Part shown: piece after piece, positions 41,060 through 52,379 of the stretch | How the letters are laid out: each line of letters starts with the position of its first letter | Position numbering within the stretch: the first letter of the stretch is position 1 | From: Petaurus breviceps papuanus | Lineage: Eukaryota > Chordata > Mammalia > Diprotodontia > Petauridae | DNA: 64,000 nt | Direction: 5' to 3' | Assembly (NCBI GenBank): GCA_028583685.1 | Contig: JAMXIF010001183.1 | Coordinates: forward strand, 13,765,466-13,829,465 | The notes under the pieces: model-generated | Databases searched by the model: none | What the model was told of the DNA's origin: nothing | What the model saw: only the letters and a program-made list of their open reading frames with translations | Program-made: the position numbers and the translations under genes

Positions 41060-41991
41060 TGATGAAAAGCCTTTTTAATTGTATTCTGAGTTGGATATTG
41101 TATACTGAGCTGCATATAAAAAGCTTGAATAGCCAAAAAATCTCTCTCTTCCTTGGTGGCAGGTAAGGCAAGAATTGTTGGAAGTCTTCAATTGTGGATT
41201 GAATCAACTGATTCCATACAACTGACTGCCAATTGACCATAAACACATGGTGGCCAATTCTGTCTCTGTCTCCTAATCTTAGGTAAATAAGTATCTGGGA
41301 TGAAACCAAGCAGGCTATAACCTTGTGAGCTTAGAAAGGTCATAAGATCCATCAATGGTCCCTTCAGCTATTGATAGCAGTAGGAGTTAAGTTTAAATGA
41401 GAAGGCAGCTGCACAAAGTCATCTGTTTGGACCAGCCCAGTAGTAAATCAATCCAGTAGCTGATGTAAAGTGACTTCCAAACAAGACTGTGACTCATCCC
41501 TTGGCTATGCCACTTCCAGAGGTGAACTTGGTGCAGGCAATGTTTTGTAACCACCACTTTAAATTTGAGTCCACACTCTTTAAGGCCAGAGGTAATAATA
41601 GAGAAGTGTTTGTTCTCAGTTTGGGAGGTTGCTGTACTTATTGAAGTCCTTGCTATAGCTCCTCAGTAAATATCCCTTTGTAAAAGCTAATTGATGTTGA
41701 TTGGTTAAATTATATAAGGGACCTGTTAACTAACAGAAAAATGTTAGGTGGTACACACGAGATAGGGGCTTGTCAGCAATCATATTAGACACCCCTAATT
41801 CCTCAAGTTTATTCCTCTAACTTTGAAAGGGAGAAGTTAGAAAGCTCTAACCAAGCTCTGGGGATATTACCCATGAGTTGAGTAACCCCAGAGTCTCTAC
41901 ACTTCACTCTAAGAAACCTCTGTGCTTCACTATCAGAACAAAAGATCAGCAATAAAACTTTTAAAAATGAAGATTTAAAAGAAAAGACCCA
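41060..41991 (+). mobile_element. Possible solo LTR, 932 bp
   Basis: Begins TGATGAAAAGC and ends AGACCCA. The 4-bp flanks ATAG (41056-41059 and 41992-41995) match. In the plus sense a TATA-like ATTATATAAGG (near 41709) is followed about 240 bases on by AATAAA (41951), an LTR-like order. A 4-bp match is weak evidence and the family is not recognised. Treated as a fossil. Confidence 0.3.
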
Positions 41992-42074
41992 ATAGTTATG
42001 AGTCTTATTTTCTAAAGCTCCAATCTATTTTAAAGACAAATTCTGAATAAAGGGGAAAAAAGTTCACAGGATTT

Positions 42075-42240
42075 TAGAGTTCAAAGGTCATCTAGTACAA
42101 CTCTCACCTTACCAATTTGGAAAATGGTGACCCGATATGGTAAGTTATTTGCCCAACGAAATACAAGTAGTAGCAGAGCTAGAATCTAAACTCAGACCCT
42201 CTGACTTTAAATGCAGTCGCTTCAAATACACTGTTCCATA
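42075..42240 (-). mobile_element. MIR-type CORE-SINE
   Basis: 'GTTCAAAGGTCATCTAGTAC', 'AGTAGTAGCAGAGCTAGAAT', 'CAGACCCTCTGACTTTAAAT'. Confidence 0.8.
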
Positions 42241-42244
42241 CAGT

Positions 42245-43470
42245 ATATGGTTTGGTATATGATGGAAATTGGGAATATTTTGCTTACCTTTTGGCATTGA
42301 GGTTAACATCTCAATAATATGTTAAGGTGATGATGTCATAAGCTGTTCTCATCACAACGCTAGGAGAGCCAACGATTTTGTACAACAACAATTACACACT
42401 CTATAGCCCTTGTTACAAGGTTATGTCCAGTTAATACAGGAATATAAGAGTGTGGGGCCATTCCTTGACAGCATCCCTTGCTCGGAAATGATTATGCTAA
42501 TGCTTCTCAATGTGTGTTGTCCAGAGAAGACCAGCACTGTGAAACATATGTAGTAATCACTCTTACATGTTGACTTTTATTACCTTTCCCATCCAATTTC
42601 TATAGACATTATAGCAATGCACCTCTACATTTATGGTATGGGTATGGGTAAAAGTTCTGATTACATTCAATTATTCCATTTCACATTTGTATGATGGAAA
42701 ACTAGCCTAAGTTTGTAGCTAAATGACCAGCATGTGGAGAAAAATAAGGGAAAATAATCCTTAAAAACGCTTACAGAAAAATCACTGTGTAAATGCAAAT
42801 CATTTATGGAAAGCATGCTATAAATGCTGTTTTTGAATGAGCCTTTCTTGTGTTCTCTGAGTAAATCCCTTCTTCCAATAATCATGCCTTTGTACCACAC
42901 TTAGACTATTATGACCATACCAGACTCATAAGTTTCTACCCCCTTGCCTTTTAGGAGGTTGGAAAGGCCCGAAGTCTACTGAGTAAATCTCAGATGAGCC
43001 AGACTAATTGGTCTGAAAATGGAGGCATATGGCTTCTTTCAAGATCTTGACTTTTTAAATACTTATTTAAAGCAAACATTTGCAATGCCCCATGAAAGGC
43101 GCTTTTCCCTCCTGATTCTTCTTGACCTCCTGTGACCTTTCTCCCTGTTGTACATTGCTTTTCCCTGGGGATGATTAAACCTTGAGAGACTTTTTATTTA
43201 TTCTCCAGTGGACTCTAAGGGCTCACAAAACGTTTCAGAAACTAACCTTGAATGAGAAAAGGAGGGTGTGTGAAGCAGATTGGTTCCACCCCCGCATTCC
43301 AGTGGAATAATAATGCATCTGCTTATAGAGGGTAGGAGCTCACCTTTAGAAAGGTGAAACCAATGTCTGAGAAACTTTGCCATCTTTGCATCTTCTAGTC
43401 CTGAGTCACCAATACTCACTCAGATTTCAGAATAATTTTTTTATTCTGCTTCTAAAACCAAGTTCACAGC
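42245..43470. other. Unassigned stretch
   Basis: No repeat or gene recognised. Confidence 0.45.
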
Positions 43471-43474
43471 AATG

Positions 43475-43685
43475 TAAGAAGAATTATAGATGTCACTTCT
43501 ATGGTACATTAAGACATACAAAATGCCTTACATATATTATCTCATTTGGTCCTCACAAAAGACCTAGGAGGTAGGTGCTGTTATCATCTGCTTTTATTGA
43601 TGAGAAAACTGAGGCTGAGAATGGCTAAGTGATTTTCTCAGTCACAGAGCTAGTAAGTGTCCAATGCAAGACCTTAACCCACTTT
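43475..43685 (-). mobile_element. MIR-type CORE-SINE
   Basis: 'CTTACATATATTATCTCATT', 'TGGTCCTCACAAAAGACCTA', 'GGAGGTAGGTGCTGTTATCA', 'GATGAGAAAACTGAGGCTGA', 'CAGAGCTAGTAAGTGTCCAA'. Well kept. Confidence 0.9.
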
Positions 43686-43689
43686 TTTC

Positions 43690-45085
43690 TTTTTACTCCC
43701 TTCCTAACTCTGTAATCTGGCTCCCAACACCATCCTTTAATTGAAAAGTCTGCCCTCTCCAAAGTCACTAATGACCTCTTAATTGCCAGACCTAATGACC
43801 TTTCCCTAGTCCTCATCCATCTTGACCTCTGCAGCCTTTGACACTATCACTCTCTTTTTTATAATCTATCCTCTTTACGGTTGTTGTTTTTTTTTTGACA
43901 TTGCTCTCACCTGGTTCTCTTTCTTTCTATTTGACTCCTCCTTCTCAGTCTCTTTTGCTAGCTCTTCATGCAGGTCTTGATCTGTAAACATGAGTATTTT
44001 CCAAGGCTATGTCCTTGGAAATGTTCTCTTCTCCTTCTATATTAGTCCTCTTGGTGATCTCATCAGCTCCCATGAATTCAATTATCATCTCTTCAGAGGA
44101 TTCTCACATCTATTTGTCAAGTCCTGACTTTTCTCTCCTCCCATCTTGTGTCTACTGGATGTCTTAAACTGGACGTCTCACAAACATCTTAAACTCGACA
44201 TGCCCAAGCTGAATTTATTATCTTTCCCAAAAACCTTCCATCCTTCCTAATTTTCCTGTTACTTTTGAAGGTGTCATCATTCTCCCACTTACGCAGGTTC
44301 AAAACCTAGGTGTCATCATCAACTCCTTATTTTCTCTCACATCCCATATCTAATCCATTGCCAAGTCCTGTCATTTCAACCTTTGCAATACCTCTTCTAT
44401 ATTTCCTCCTTCTTTACTCTGATACTGCCAACACTGTAATGTAGACTCTCACACTTGAACTATTGAAATACCTTTCCATTTGGTCTTTCTGACTCAGGTC
44501 TCTTCCAACTCCAGTCTATCCTCCACTGAGCTAACAAGTTGATTTTCCTAAGGTATAGCTCTGATCATGTTTCTTCATTCAATAAACTCCAATGGCTCCC
44601 TATTACTTCTTGGATCAAACAGAAAATTCTTTTTGGAATTCAATCATTCACAACTTGATCCCTTCCTACTTTTCCAATAGTCTTACACTTTACTTCTCTG
44701 GAAGCCAAGTACACTGAACTACTTTCTATTCCTTACATACATTACTCCATCTCCAATTCTGTCTTTGCACTACCTTCCCATATGCTCTCCCTTCTACTGC
44801 CTCTTTGCTTCCTTGGATTCCTTCAAGAGTCAACTCAACTCAAGTCCATCTCCTGCCAAAAGCCTTCACTATTGCTTTTTCTGCTAGTGTCTTCTTAAAT
44901 ATTTTCTTCTATTCACACTATCTTCTATCAACATAGTTGTTTGCATGTTGCCTCTCCCAGTGGAATCCAGTAGCTCTTTGAGGACATGAACCATATTTTG
45001 GCCTTTGTTTCTGCTTCATTTAACAAAGTACTTGGTATAGAATAAGTGTTTAAGAAATGTTTATTGACTGACTTTTATTTTGGTA
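43690..45085 (+). mobile_element. L2 LINE, 3' 1.4 kb
   Basis: Runs from the ORF2 reverse-transcriptase region to the tail. Markers: 'AGTCACTAATGACCTCTTAA', 'CATCTTGACCTCTGCAGCCTTTGAC' (encoding the HLDLxAAFDT-type motif), 'CATTGCTCTCACCTGGTTCT', 'GGACGTCTCACAAACATCTT', 'GGTTCAAAACCTAGGTGTCA', 'CTCCAATGGCTCCCTATTAC', 'TGCATGTTGCCTCTCCCAGT', and the end 'ATGTTTATTGACTGAC'. Longest L2 copy in the window. No intact frame. Confidence 0.93.
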
Positions 45086-45794
45086 TTTTGACAGATCCAT
45101 AATTTTATCAGTATTTTGATGACTTCTTTGGGCAAAATAGTATTACTGAATTTAACAAATGCCATTTTTATACTCAAGCTAAGCTCATAGTTCCACTCTA
45201 GCTTTAATAAACACCTGATATATAATTTCTAGGGTTTTCTTTTTTTTTGTTAACCTCATCCATGTTAACGGTGGATCCTCTGGTACTTTCTGCTAAATTA
45301 TACATTTTATCTACCTCTGTGCTCTTATCACTGTGAACATGCCTACTTACCAGTGATAATATAAGTTTTAATCCATCCATCCCTGCCCATCATGCATGAC
45401 TCTTGTCCATGGCCTTCCATAAATCTGATACAAGGAATCTACTTAACTTGCTAAAGGCTGATCTTTTTCTCTTGCCATCTTAGGGTATCAGGAGATCACA
45501 TAGATCATTCATCTATTATCTCTTGACTTCAGCAAATGACCAAAGCATCTTCTTTTAGTATTGTATGTTTCTTTGATGACGTCTCTCTCCACAGTTCTTT
45601 GTCATTCCTTATTTGCTATGGTGCTACAATCCAATCAGACCCACTACTGTAAATTTCTCTTGTCCTTCGCATGATACCGATGTTTTTTAAGAGTGTATTA
45701 CATACAATGAAGTGGGAAGAATATTAGTATTCTAAAAATGGGCCTCTATTTCAAAGAGAAATTTGAAGTCAGTATAGAAACTTTGCAATTCCAT

Positions 45795-46045
45795 GAAGAG
45801 GATAATAGCTAACATTTATATAACACTTTAAGGTTGACAAAAGCATTTTACATATGATATCTCATTTGATTCTCACATCAACCCTGGGAGGTAGGTGCTA
45901 TTACCATTCACATTTACCGTTGAGGTGACTGGTGCTAAAAGTAGCTAAATGTTTTGCTCAGGGTTACATAGCTAGTAAATGTCTGAAGCGAGACTTAAAT
46001 TCAGCTTTTTCTTACTCAACTTCCATCACTCTATCCACAATAAGA
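45795..46045 (-). mobile_element. MIR-type CORE-SINE, nested
   Basis: 'ATAGCTAACATTTATATAAC', 'ACTTTAAGGTTGACAAAAGC', 'CATATGATATCTCATTTGAT', 'CATAGCTAGTAAATGTCTGA', 'TCCATCACTCTATCCACA'. Full length. Confidence 0.9.
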
Positions 46046-46107
46046 CTTTACCCGTCTAATACTGGATCCATTGCATTGTCCATCTGCAATGTTCAGCCAA
46101 AATATGA

Positions 46108-46152
<45 letters not shown>
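46108..46152. repeat. (TA)n microsatellite
   Basis: About 22 uninterrupted TA units. Confidence 0.98.
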
Positions 46153-46155
<3 letters not shown>

Positions 46156-46237
46156 CTATACTGATGGACAGCTTTATAAATTGTCCATCTCATTTTTCCT
46201 TTTCTTTTTTTTAACCAGAACAGTGATTTTATCTGTG

Positions 46238-46439
46238 TAGTGCTGTCATGTCAAGCTCAAAGAGAAACAGATCCCTAAGGCTGTGTACTGACTTAGAAAA
46301 CACAAATTAACACCGTTTATATTGTATTAGATTTTTATTTATTTATTTAAATGTTTCCTAATTACATTTTAATTTGGTTTAGGCCTTAGGAGTTTTGACA
46401 GTGGCTTATTGCACCATATCACAAATTTGACACCTCTAG
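46238..46439. mobile_element. hAT-type MITE, sister of 35574-35799
   Basis: Left end 'TAGTGCTGTCATGTCAAGCT', right end 'AAATTTGACACCTCTAG'. Inner text 'TTCCTAATTACATTTTAATT' matches the reverse of the sister copy's 'AATTTAATTGAGAAATATTT' region. Flanking 8-mers do not match, so the copy is old. Confidence 0.65.
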
Positions 46440-46519
46440 ATAAGAATTTATCTGAAATTCTTCACAATTTTATCACAAATCTGAAATTTCCATTGGAATT
46501 TCCTCTCTCATTTTCTCTG

Positions 46520-46640
46520 CAACTTATAGTCTTAGAGAGTTGTCTGGGGATCCTAATGGGTTAACTGACTTGGCCAAGGTCAAACAGCCAGTATGTATGG
46601 TTGAAGTGAGATGTGAAGCTCTGTCTGTACAATAAACAAT
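46520..46640 (-). mobile_element. MIR-type SINE fragment
   Basis: 'GGTTAACTGACTTGGCCAAG', 'GTCAAACAGCCAGTATGTAT'. Nested in the old LINE. Confidence 0.6.
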
Positions 46641-47359
46641 CTTCATCCACTTGGGTTTTCCTATGTGACTGGTTAGACCAAAAAATTTTTTTGAGTGGTT
46701 GTGGTCCTTGTCCAAGAGATCCTGCCATGCCTCAGCTCTTAATACATCCAGGACAATGTAATCCATAATAGAGCATCTGGAGTATTTTCCTATCTATAGT
46801 AAATATTCCCATGTTGTACTCTGTTTTAGATCTTTTCTGTGACAGTCGTTAATGCCCCTGTTGAACACATATCTCCTTGCCTGATAACAATAAAGGGTCT
46901 TTGAACAAGGTTATTTCTGCTCTCAATAGTGTTCGTGATATTTTGCATAATTTTGACATTAATTATGTCAATAATTTATTTGCATAAATTTGACATTAAT
47001 GCAGAGAAAACACCTTATTGAAAAAGAGCCTGTATAAGAAGACATTTTTCTCCCCTGAATCAAATGCTCTTTTATAGTCAACAAGCAAAATGCTTAGTGA
47101 CCTCTCATATCCTCTAAAGTTTCAGTTAATTCTGTGAAGGTAAAGATATTGTTTATTGTGGAAAATTATTCATGAAAACCTGCTGATTTGTTACTGATAC
47201 CCTCATCCGGGATGAACTTGGCAATATTAATGAGCTAAAACAAGGAGGTCTAAATGTTTCCTCTCCCTTGCTCCCATCCTGGTGACTGGATTCCAGGTAG
47301 TTTCTCCCAGGTCTCCTCTGCCTTTTTTCTTTTCTCTACCAATAGCCTCATTAGAATCA

Positions 47360-47540
47360 TAGGATCATATATTTAGAACTGGAAGTCACCCAAAGTTTCA
47401 ACTGGTCCAATCCTCTCATTTAGAGATCAAGAAAATGAGTCCCAAAAAAATCTGAAGGATTTGCCCAAGGTCACCAAAGTGGCAGAGAAGGTATTTGAAC
47501 CCAAATCTTCTGAAAGTAAGAATTCTTTTCACTGTCCCAG
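47360..47540 (-). mobile_element. MIR-type SINE
   Basis: 'AACTGGTCCAATCCTCTCAT', 'GGATTTGCCCAAGGTCACCA', 'GAACCCAAATCTTCTGAAAG'. Confidence 0.8.
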
Positions 47541-47825
47541 TCAACCTCTCATTATCAGCCTCCCTGTGTCCAAGGGTATCTCATCTACTTCCATGAGGTG
47601 GTGTCCTAGGGTCTTTCTCTTGGAGCTTTGTGTTTCAATGACTGAAGTCTCTCTATAAGGTTTCCCCCATTCCCAATAGAATTTGTCTCAAAAAGTTAAT
47701 TTGAGGACAGGTTTCATGCTGCTTGTCTTGAGGACACTTTCTGGTGCTGCCCATAAGTACAGGAATTGCTAGTTATGGATATGCTCTATTCCCCTATCCC
47801 CAACATCCACTGCTGATTGTTAGAA
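47541..47825. other. Unassigned stretch
   Basis: No repeat or gene recognised. Confidence 0.45.
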
Positions 47826-47829
47826 TGCT

Positions 47830-47955
47830 TAGTTTCCTTCTAGCCTCCATTCAGATGCTACCTTCTCTGTGAAGCCTTCCCTGCTTTCTCTCATTTGTTA
47901 GTCATTTCTTGCCCCTGAAACTATCTCATGTGTACTTATCTATACATATGGGATG
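47830..47955 (+). mobile_element. L2 LINE fragment
   Basis: 'CCTCCATTCAGATGCTACCT', 'TCTCTGTGAAGCCTTCCCTG' and 'AACTATCTCATGTGTACTTA' match the L2 stretch just upstream of its tail. Confidence 0.8.
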
Positions 47956-47959
47956 ACTC

Positions 47960-48250
47960 CATAGTAGATACAGAAATGAAAATAACAACAGCAAAAGCAA
48001 ATAAACAAGCAAAAACCAAGTGCACAGTACCATAATGATCAATTGTGAACACATGCTAATAACAGCCCCAGAACCACATACCCAGGCAGCTGTTATTCAG
48101 GGAACAATATTGAACAAAAGTGGAACATTACCATCTCCCATAAAGTTTATGAAGTGTCAAAGTTTACAACTCAGCCCACCTTATTTTAGCTGGCTCAGAC
48201 AGGTCTTATGCCAGGATCTGGCCCCTCATTTCCTTTGCCCCATCTGTTCA
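47960..48250. other. Unassigned stretch
   Basis: A-rich (AACAGCAAAAGCAAATAAAC-like) start. No family recognised. Confidence 0.4.
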
Positions 48251-48254
48251 GATG

Positions 48255-48400
48255 GAGGATTATAAGAGCATGGATACAGAGCATGATGGGACTGCAAAGA
48301 ATATCTAGTCTGGCCCCCTGGTTTTAAAGATGAAGAAAGCGAGGTCCAGGAAGAACATTTTGAGTGGTGACCCCCTCCCACATTCAAATTCAGAACGCCC
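48255..48400 (-). mobile_element. MIR-type SINE fragment
   Basis: 'GAATATCTAGTCTGGCCCCC', 'AAAGATGAAGAAAGCGAGGT'. Diverged. Confidence 0.6.
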
Positions 48401-48540
48401 CAATTAGCTTTTTTTAAGTGATTGTTGTGGGCAGAATGGGTAGAAAGCACTATATTAGAAGCTGGAGGAAACAAACATTTTAGGTAAAACATAGTTTTTG
48501 CCCCTCGTGGTTCTTAAAATTTAATAAGTCCCCACACATA
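48401..48540 (-). mobile_element. Possible L2 tail
   Basis: 'GCACTATATTAGAAGCTGGA', 'GTTTTTGCCCCTCGTGGTTC' and 'TTAAAATTTAATAAGTCCCC' resemble the reverse L2 end. Confidence 0.45.
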
Positions 48541-48544
48541 TTTT

Positions 48545-50700
48545 TAACAAATTATTATTTATTTAAATCCTTAAAATTTTTTTTGAGTTACAAATTGTCT
48601 CCCTTACCTCCCACCCCTCCTCCACTCATTAAGAAGACAAAAATATGATATAAAACTACACATGTGAAATCATGCAAAACATTTTTTTTTCCATATTAGC
48701 TATACTGTGGGAAAAAAGAAATAAACTTAACGTGAGAAAACTATACTTCAATTTGTACTCGGAGTTCATCAGTTTGGAGGTGGAGAACGTTTTTTATCAA
48801 GAGTCCTTTGGAATTTCTTAGATCATTATATAGATCAGAATAGCTAAGTCTTTCACAGTTGATCACCATTACAATATTGCTACTACTATGTACATTAATC
48901 GCTTGGTTCTACTCACTTCAATCTTCATCAGATCAAATAGGTCTTCCCATGTTTTGTTTTTTCTGAAACCATCCCCCTCATCATTTCTTATAGTACTCCA
49001 TCATAGTCATATGGTACAGCTTAATCTGTCATCCCCCAGTTGATGGGCATCTCCTCAATTTCCAATTCTTTGCCTCCACAAAAATTTGCTATAAATATAT
49101 ATTTTTTTACATTTCAGTCCTTTTCCTTTGATCTCTTTAGAGTACAGATCTAATAGTATTATTGCTGGTCAAAAGGCATGAAAGGTTTTATGTGCCCTTT
49201 AGGCACAGTTGCAAATTTTCTTTAGAATGCTCAGATCAGTTCATAACTCTACAAAGAATTCATTATTGTACCTATTTTCCCCCATCCCTTCCAGCATTTG
49301 TCATTTCTGATAAGTAAGAAGTGATATATACCAGTTGTTTCAATTTGCATTTCTCTAATCAATAGTGATTTAGAACATTTTTTCCCATATAACTGTAGAT
49401 AGCTTTGATATCTAGCTCCTGCCTTCTAGAATATCATGTTCTAAGTTCTCAACTCCTTTAAAGTGGAAGCTGCTAAATCTTATGTGCTCCTGACTATAAC
49501 TCTTAAGATATTTTAATGGTTTCTCTCTGGCTATTTGCATTATTTTCTCCTTGATTGGGAGCTCTGGAATTTTGCTATAATATTCCTGGGACTTTTCATT
49601 TTTATATCTCTTTCAGAATGTAATTGATGGATTCTTTTATTTTTTTTTAATTTTACCCTCTGGATCTAAGATATCAGGGCATTTTTCCTTGATAATTTCT
49701 TGAAATATGATACCTAAGCTCTTATTTTTATCATTGTTTTCAGTTAGTCCAATAATTCTTAAGTTATCTCCCCTTGATCCATTTTTGAGGTCAGTTGTTT
49801 TCCCAATGAAAATTTCACTTTTTCTTCTATTTTTCATTCTTTTGACTTTATTTTATTGTTTCTTGATGTCTCATGGAATCATTACCTCCCACCTGTTCAA
49901 TTCTAATTCTAAAGGTATTATTTTCTTCAGTGTATTTTTCTTTTCCTTTTTCCTTTGACTTTTTAAAGTGTTCTTTTCTTCCCATTAGACCAATTCTGGT
50001 TTTTTAAGGTGTTATTTTCTTCAGTATTTTTGTGCTTCTTTTACCAAACTGTTTATTCTCTTTTCATAATTTTCTTGCATCACTCATCTCTTTTTCCATT
50101 TTTTTCTTCTACTGCTTTTATCTCTTTCTTCAACTCTTCTAGGAATTTTTTTGGGGGGCATGGGTACAGTTAGCAATTTTCATTGAGGCTTTGATTTTAG
50201 CTGTTTTCACATTGTTGCCTTCCAAGTTTGTGTCTTGGTCTTCCCTGCCACTCTAGTGGCAGTAGTAACTTTTTATGGTCAAGTTCTTTTTTTGTCGTCT
50301 GCTCATTTTCTAGCCTATATCTTGACTTTGAACCTTATGTTAAAGTTGGGCCCTGCTCACCTAGGTGTGGGTAGGCTCTGTGCCAAGGTTCAGGTTTTTT
50401 TTTTGTGCTGCTGTCTTCAGAGTTAGTTCTGGGAATCTGCAAGTTTTAAGTGCTTCCAAGATGGTGTGATGCAGGGAGAGGTGTGGTCATTGCTCTCCTG
50501 GTCTGTGCTCAGGAAGGGTCCCTGATCCCCTGTAGCCACAAGCACTAGTACTCCTACATGCCTTGGAACTGTGACCAGGGGCCCTGTTCCTTTGACTAAC
50601 CACAAGGGTTCCTCTTTGCCTGAGAACCATAACCCTGAACCCTGATTATGGGCAACAGAATCGCCAATTTCTACCAGCTATACCAAATACCATCAAAGAG
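48545..50700 (-). mobile_element. L1 LINE with ORF1 joined to the 3' end (half-L1-like)
   Basis: Minus-strand order from 50700 down: GC-rich 5'UTR-like part (50150-50700), ORF1 (about 49450-50150), the very end of ORF2 (48960-49400, with 'TTGATGGGCATCTCCTCAAT' and 'CTCTAATCAATAGTGATTTA' in reverse), then the 3'UTR (48545-48950). The endonuclease, reverse transcriptase and most of ORF2 are absent: ORF1 text ending near 49410 passes directly into late ORF2 text. This is the layout of half-L1 (HAL1) elements, known in mammals, or of one internally deleted L1. Confidence 0.8.
49637..49837 (-). pseudogene. L1 ORF1 fragment (RNA-binding domain region)
   Basis: Translation gives GSRGDNLRIIGLTENNDKNK then SLGIIFQEIIKEKCPDIL, which fits the RRxNxRIxGIPE...EIIxENFP motif at the start of the ORF1p RRM domain. 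Downstream on the same strand, in another frame, 'SPRNIIAKFQSSQ' corresponds to the PRHIIVKF motif of the C-terminal domain. The frame is broken between the two, so the gene is dead. Confidence 0.8.
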
Positions 50701-50704
50701 TAGC

Positions 50705-50930
50705 CTGAAATCTCTTTCTGACCAGTTTTATGACCCCCTTCCCAAACACAAAAAGACAAGTAAATGCAGCTTGTGCCATAATAGTTAATAGTTTCATAAA
50801 GAGATTATATCAATGTAGGCAAATTATGTCCCTGCCTCAAACTTCTCAAACTGCTAAGATAGTTACATTGCCACACCTACTGTATGCCTAACAAGTTTCA
50901 TGCTATTTTTATGAAAAGTAACTTCAAGTC
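50705..50930. other. Unassigned stretch
   Basis: Possibly more of the L1 5'UTR; no clear recognition. Confidence 0.4.
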
Positions 50931-50934
50931 ATAA

Positions 50935-51080
50935 GATATTGTTTCTGGAAGGGACCTTAGAGATCATGTATTTCAATATATATTTTTTTAACAACCAAAG
51001 AAGCTGGGACCCATTTGATTAAGTGACTCTTCTGTGAAGTCCTGAGGGGCAACTTAATACATCCCATGAAGGACCATGAG
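50935..51080 (-). mobile_element. MIR-type SINE fragment
   Basis: 'TGGAAGGGACCTTAGAGATC' followed by 'AACAACCAAAGAAGCTGGGA'. Diverged. Confidence 0.55.
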
Positions 51081-51084
51081 GTAT

Positions 51085-51307
51085 GAAATGATATAATGGC
51101 AGTTAGGTGGGCCTCGAGTAGGAAAGATCTAAGTTCAAATTCAGCCTCAAACACTTACTAGTGTATCATTTAATCTTTTGTCTGCCTTTGTGTCTTTATT
51201 TGTAAAATAGCGATAATAATAGTAACTGCCACCCAGAGTTGTTGTGAGGATAATATTTGTAGAATACATTAAATATTAAAGTACTATATAAATGCTAGCT
51301 ATTGTTA
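51085..51307 (+). mobile_element. MIR-type CORE-SINE
   Basis: 'GATATAATGGCAGTTAGGTG', 'CAAATTCAGCCTCAAACACT', 'GTTGTTGTGAGGATAATATT', 'AAATGCTAGCTATTGTTA'. Full length. Confidence 0.88.
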
Positions 51308-51309
51308 AG

Positions 51310-52235
51310 TGAGATCTTTAATTCAGTATTAAATGCTGCAACAAGCTGATGCATGTTTTCTGGAAGGAGTAACTAGCAGAATAGTTTAGTTCTCATAAGA
51401 AGGTATAAGAAGTATGTAAATATGAACACCTAGATATTATAGGAATACAATAACTATGTAATGAGGAAACATCTAAATGAAACGTATGTAAATCCAAGAG
51501 ATTATAATTATGAATTATCCTGAAAAAGCTAAATACATTAATGTAGTCTTTAAAAAGAAATCTAATAGTGATTTTCGGTTTCATGGTTTCCCTTTTCTCT
51601 CTCAATCTCTCTTTCTTGTGTTTCAGGTTTTTTCCCTCTTTTTCCACAATAGCAACTCTTAAACTTTAAAAAAAATATATGGATACATCATTTCACTTTG
51701 GAAATCAGTTGTTTCTGAAAAAAGTCTCTGTATTTCTCTCTTCTGATGTGAGAAATAGCCAATAGCACTTAAAGTCTAAGGAGGAGCACATGATATTTTA
51801 GGAAAAAATAAAAAATTCTAAAAGCACACTTTGGGCACAGAATCAAAATTGTTTCTGAAAGGTGTGGGGGTACAGACACTGCTAGAGAAACTAATACTTT
51901 AGGAACAATTGAAAAAACACAGTGAAACTTTCCAACTTTATATTTTGTCTATATTTCAACCATTCCAGATGCCTTGAGTTAGCAATTATAGTGGATATTA
52001 GCAACGGGGAAGGAGAGAAATAGGAAAAGGGTATATCTTTTCCACGATACCCTCATCAGAAGGTGCAGGTTCTGATTGGCAGACAGGAGAGGAACTTCTG
52101 GGAGCAAGAAGGAAACAAATTCATGGGGATATCAGGAGTCTTAGAGTCATAGTGCTGAACCAAGATGTGGCAGTTGTCACCCAAGTTGGCATTGACTGTT
52201 GGGTCAATGTGGAACAGTAATTGAGACAAGAAGGC
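51310..52235. other. Unassigned stretch
   Basis: No repeat or gene recognised. Confidence 0.45.
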
Positions 52236-52239
52236 TATA

Positions 52240-52375
52240 GTCAGTCAATCCACAAGCATTTATTAAGTCAACACAATATCAGGAATGGGGGAGAGAAACG
52301 TGAAAGAAGAGGGAGAAACTATGAAAGACTCCCTGAAATAGGTGATGTTTGAGTTGAATCTTTGTAATGGCAAGC
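52240..52375 (-). mobile_element. L2 LINE, 3' end
   Basis: 'TCAATCCACAAGCATTTATT', then diverged text with 'AAGACTCCCTGAAATAGGTG' and 'AGTTGAATCTTTGTAATGGC'. Confidence 0.65.
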
Positions 52376-52379
52376 AAAG

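Larger units (their letters stand above)
45230..47230 (-). mobile_element. Ancient RTE-type LINE (not the BovB-like one)
   Basis: Antisense reading gives reverse-transcriptase hallmarks: 'SILLVDYKRAFDSGEKN' (about 47060-47110), preceded by a GF..FSTINNIFTFTEL-like segment (47150-47210) and followed by RQGDMCS (about 46880). Towards 45400-45600 it gives GHLLKSRD, a basic GKRKR-like patch and 'PWTRVMHDGQGW', as at the C-terminus of RTE-like LINEs. All frames are broken by stops and shifts. A MIR-type SINE, a TA repeat and a hAT MITE lie inside. Clade assignment is tentative; another non-LTR clade is possible. Confidence 0.55.

Noticed and set aside
45932-46240. 102-codon frame containing poly-Ile/Tyr
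   Set aside because: It is a MIR-type SINE followed by the (TA)n repeat.
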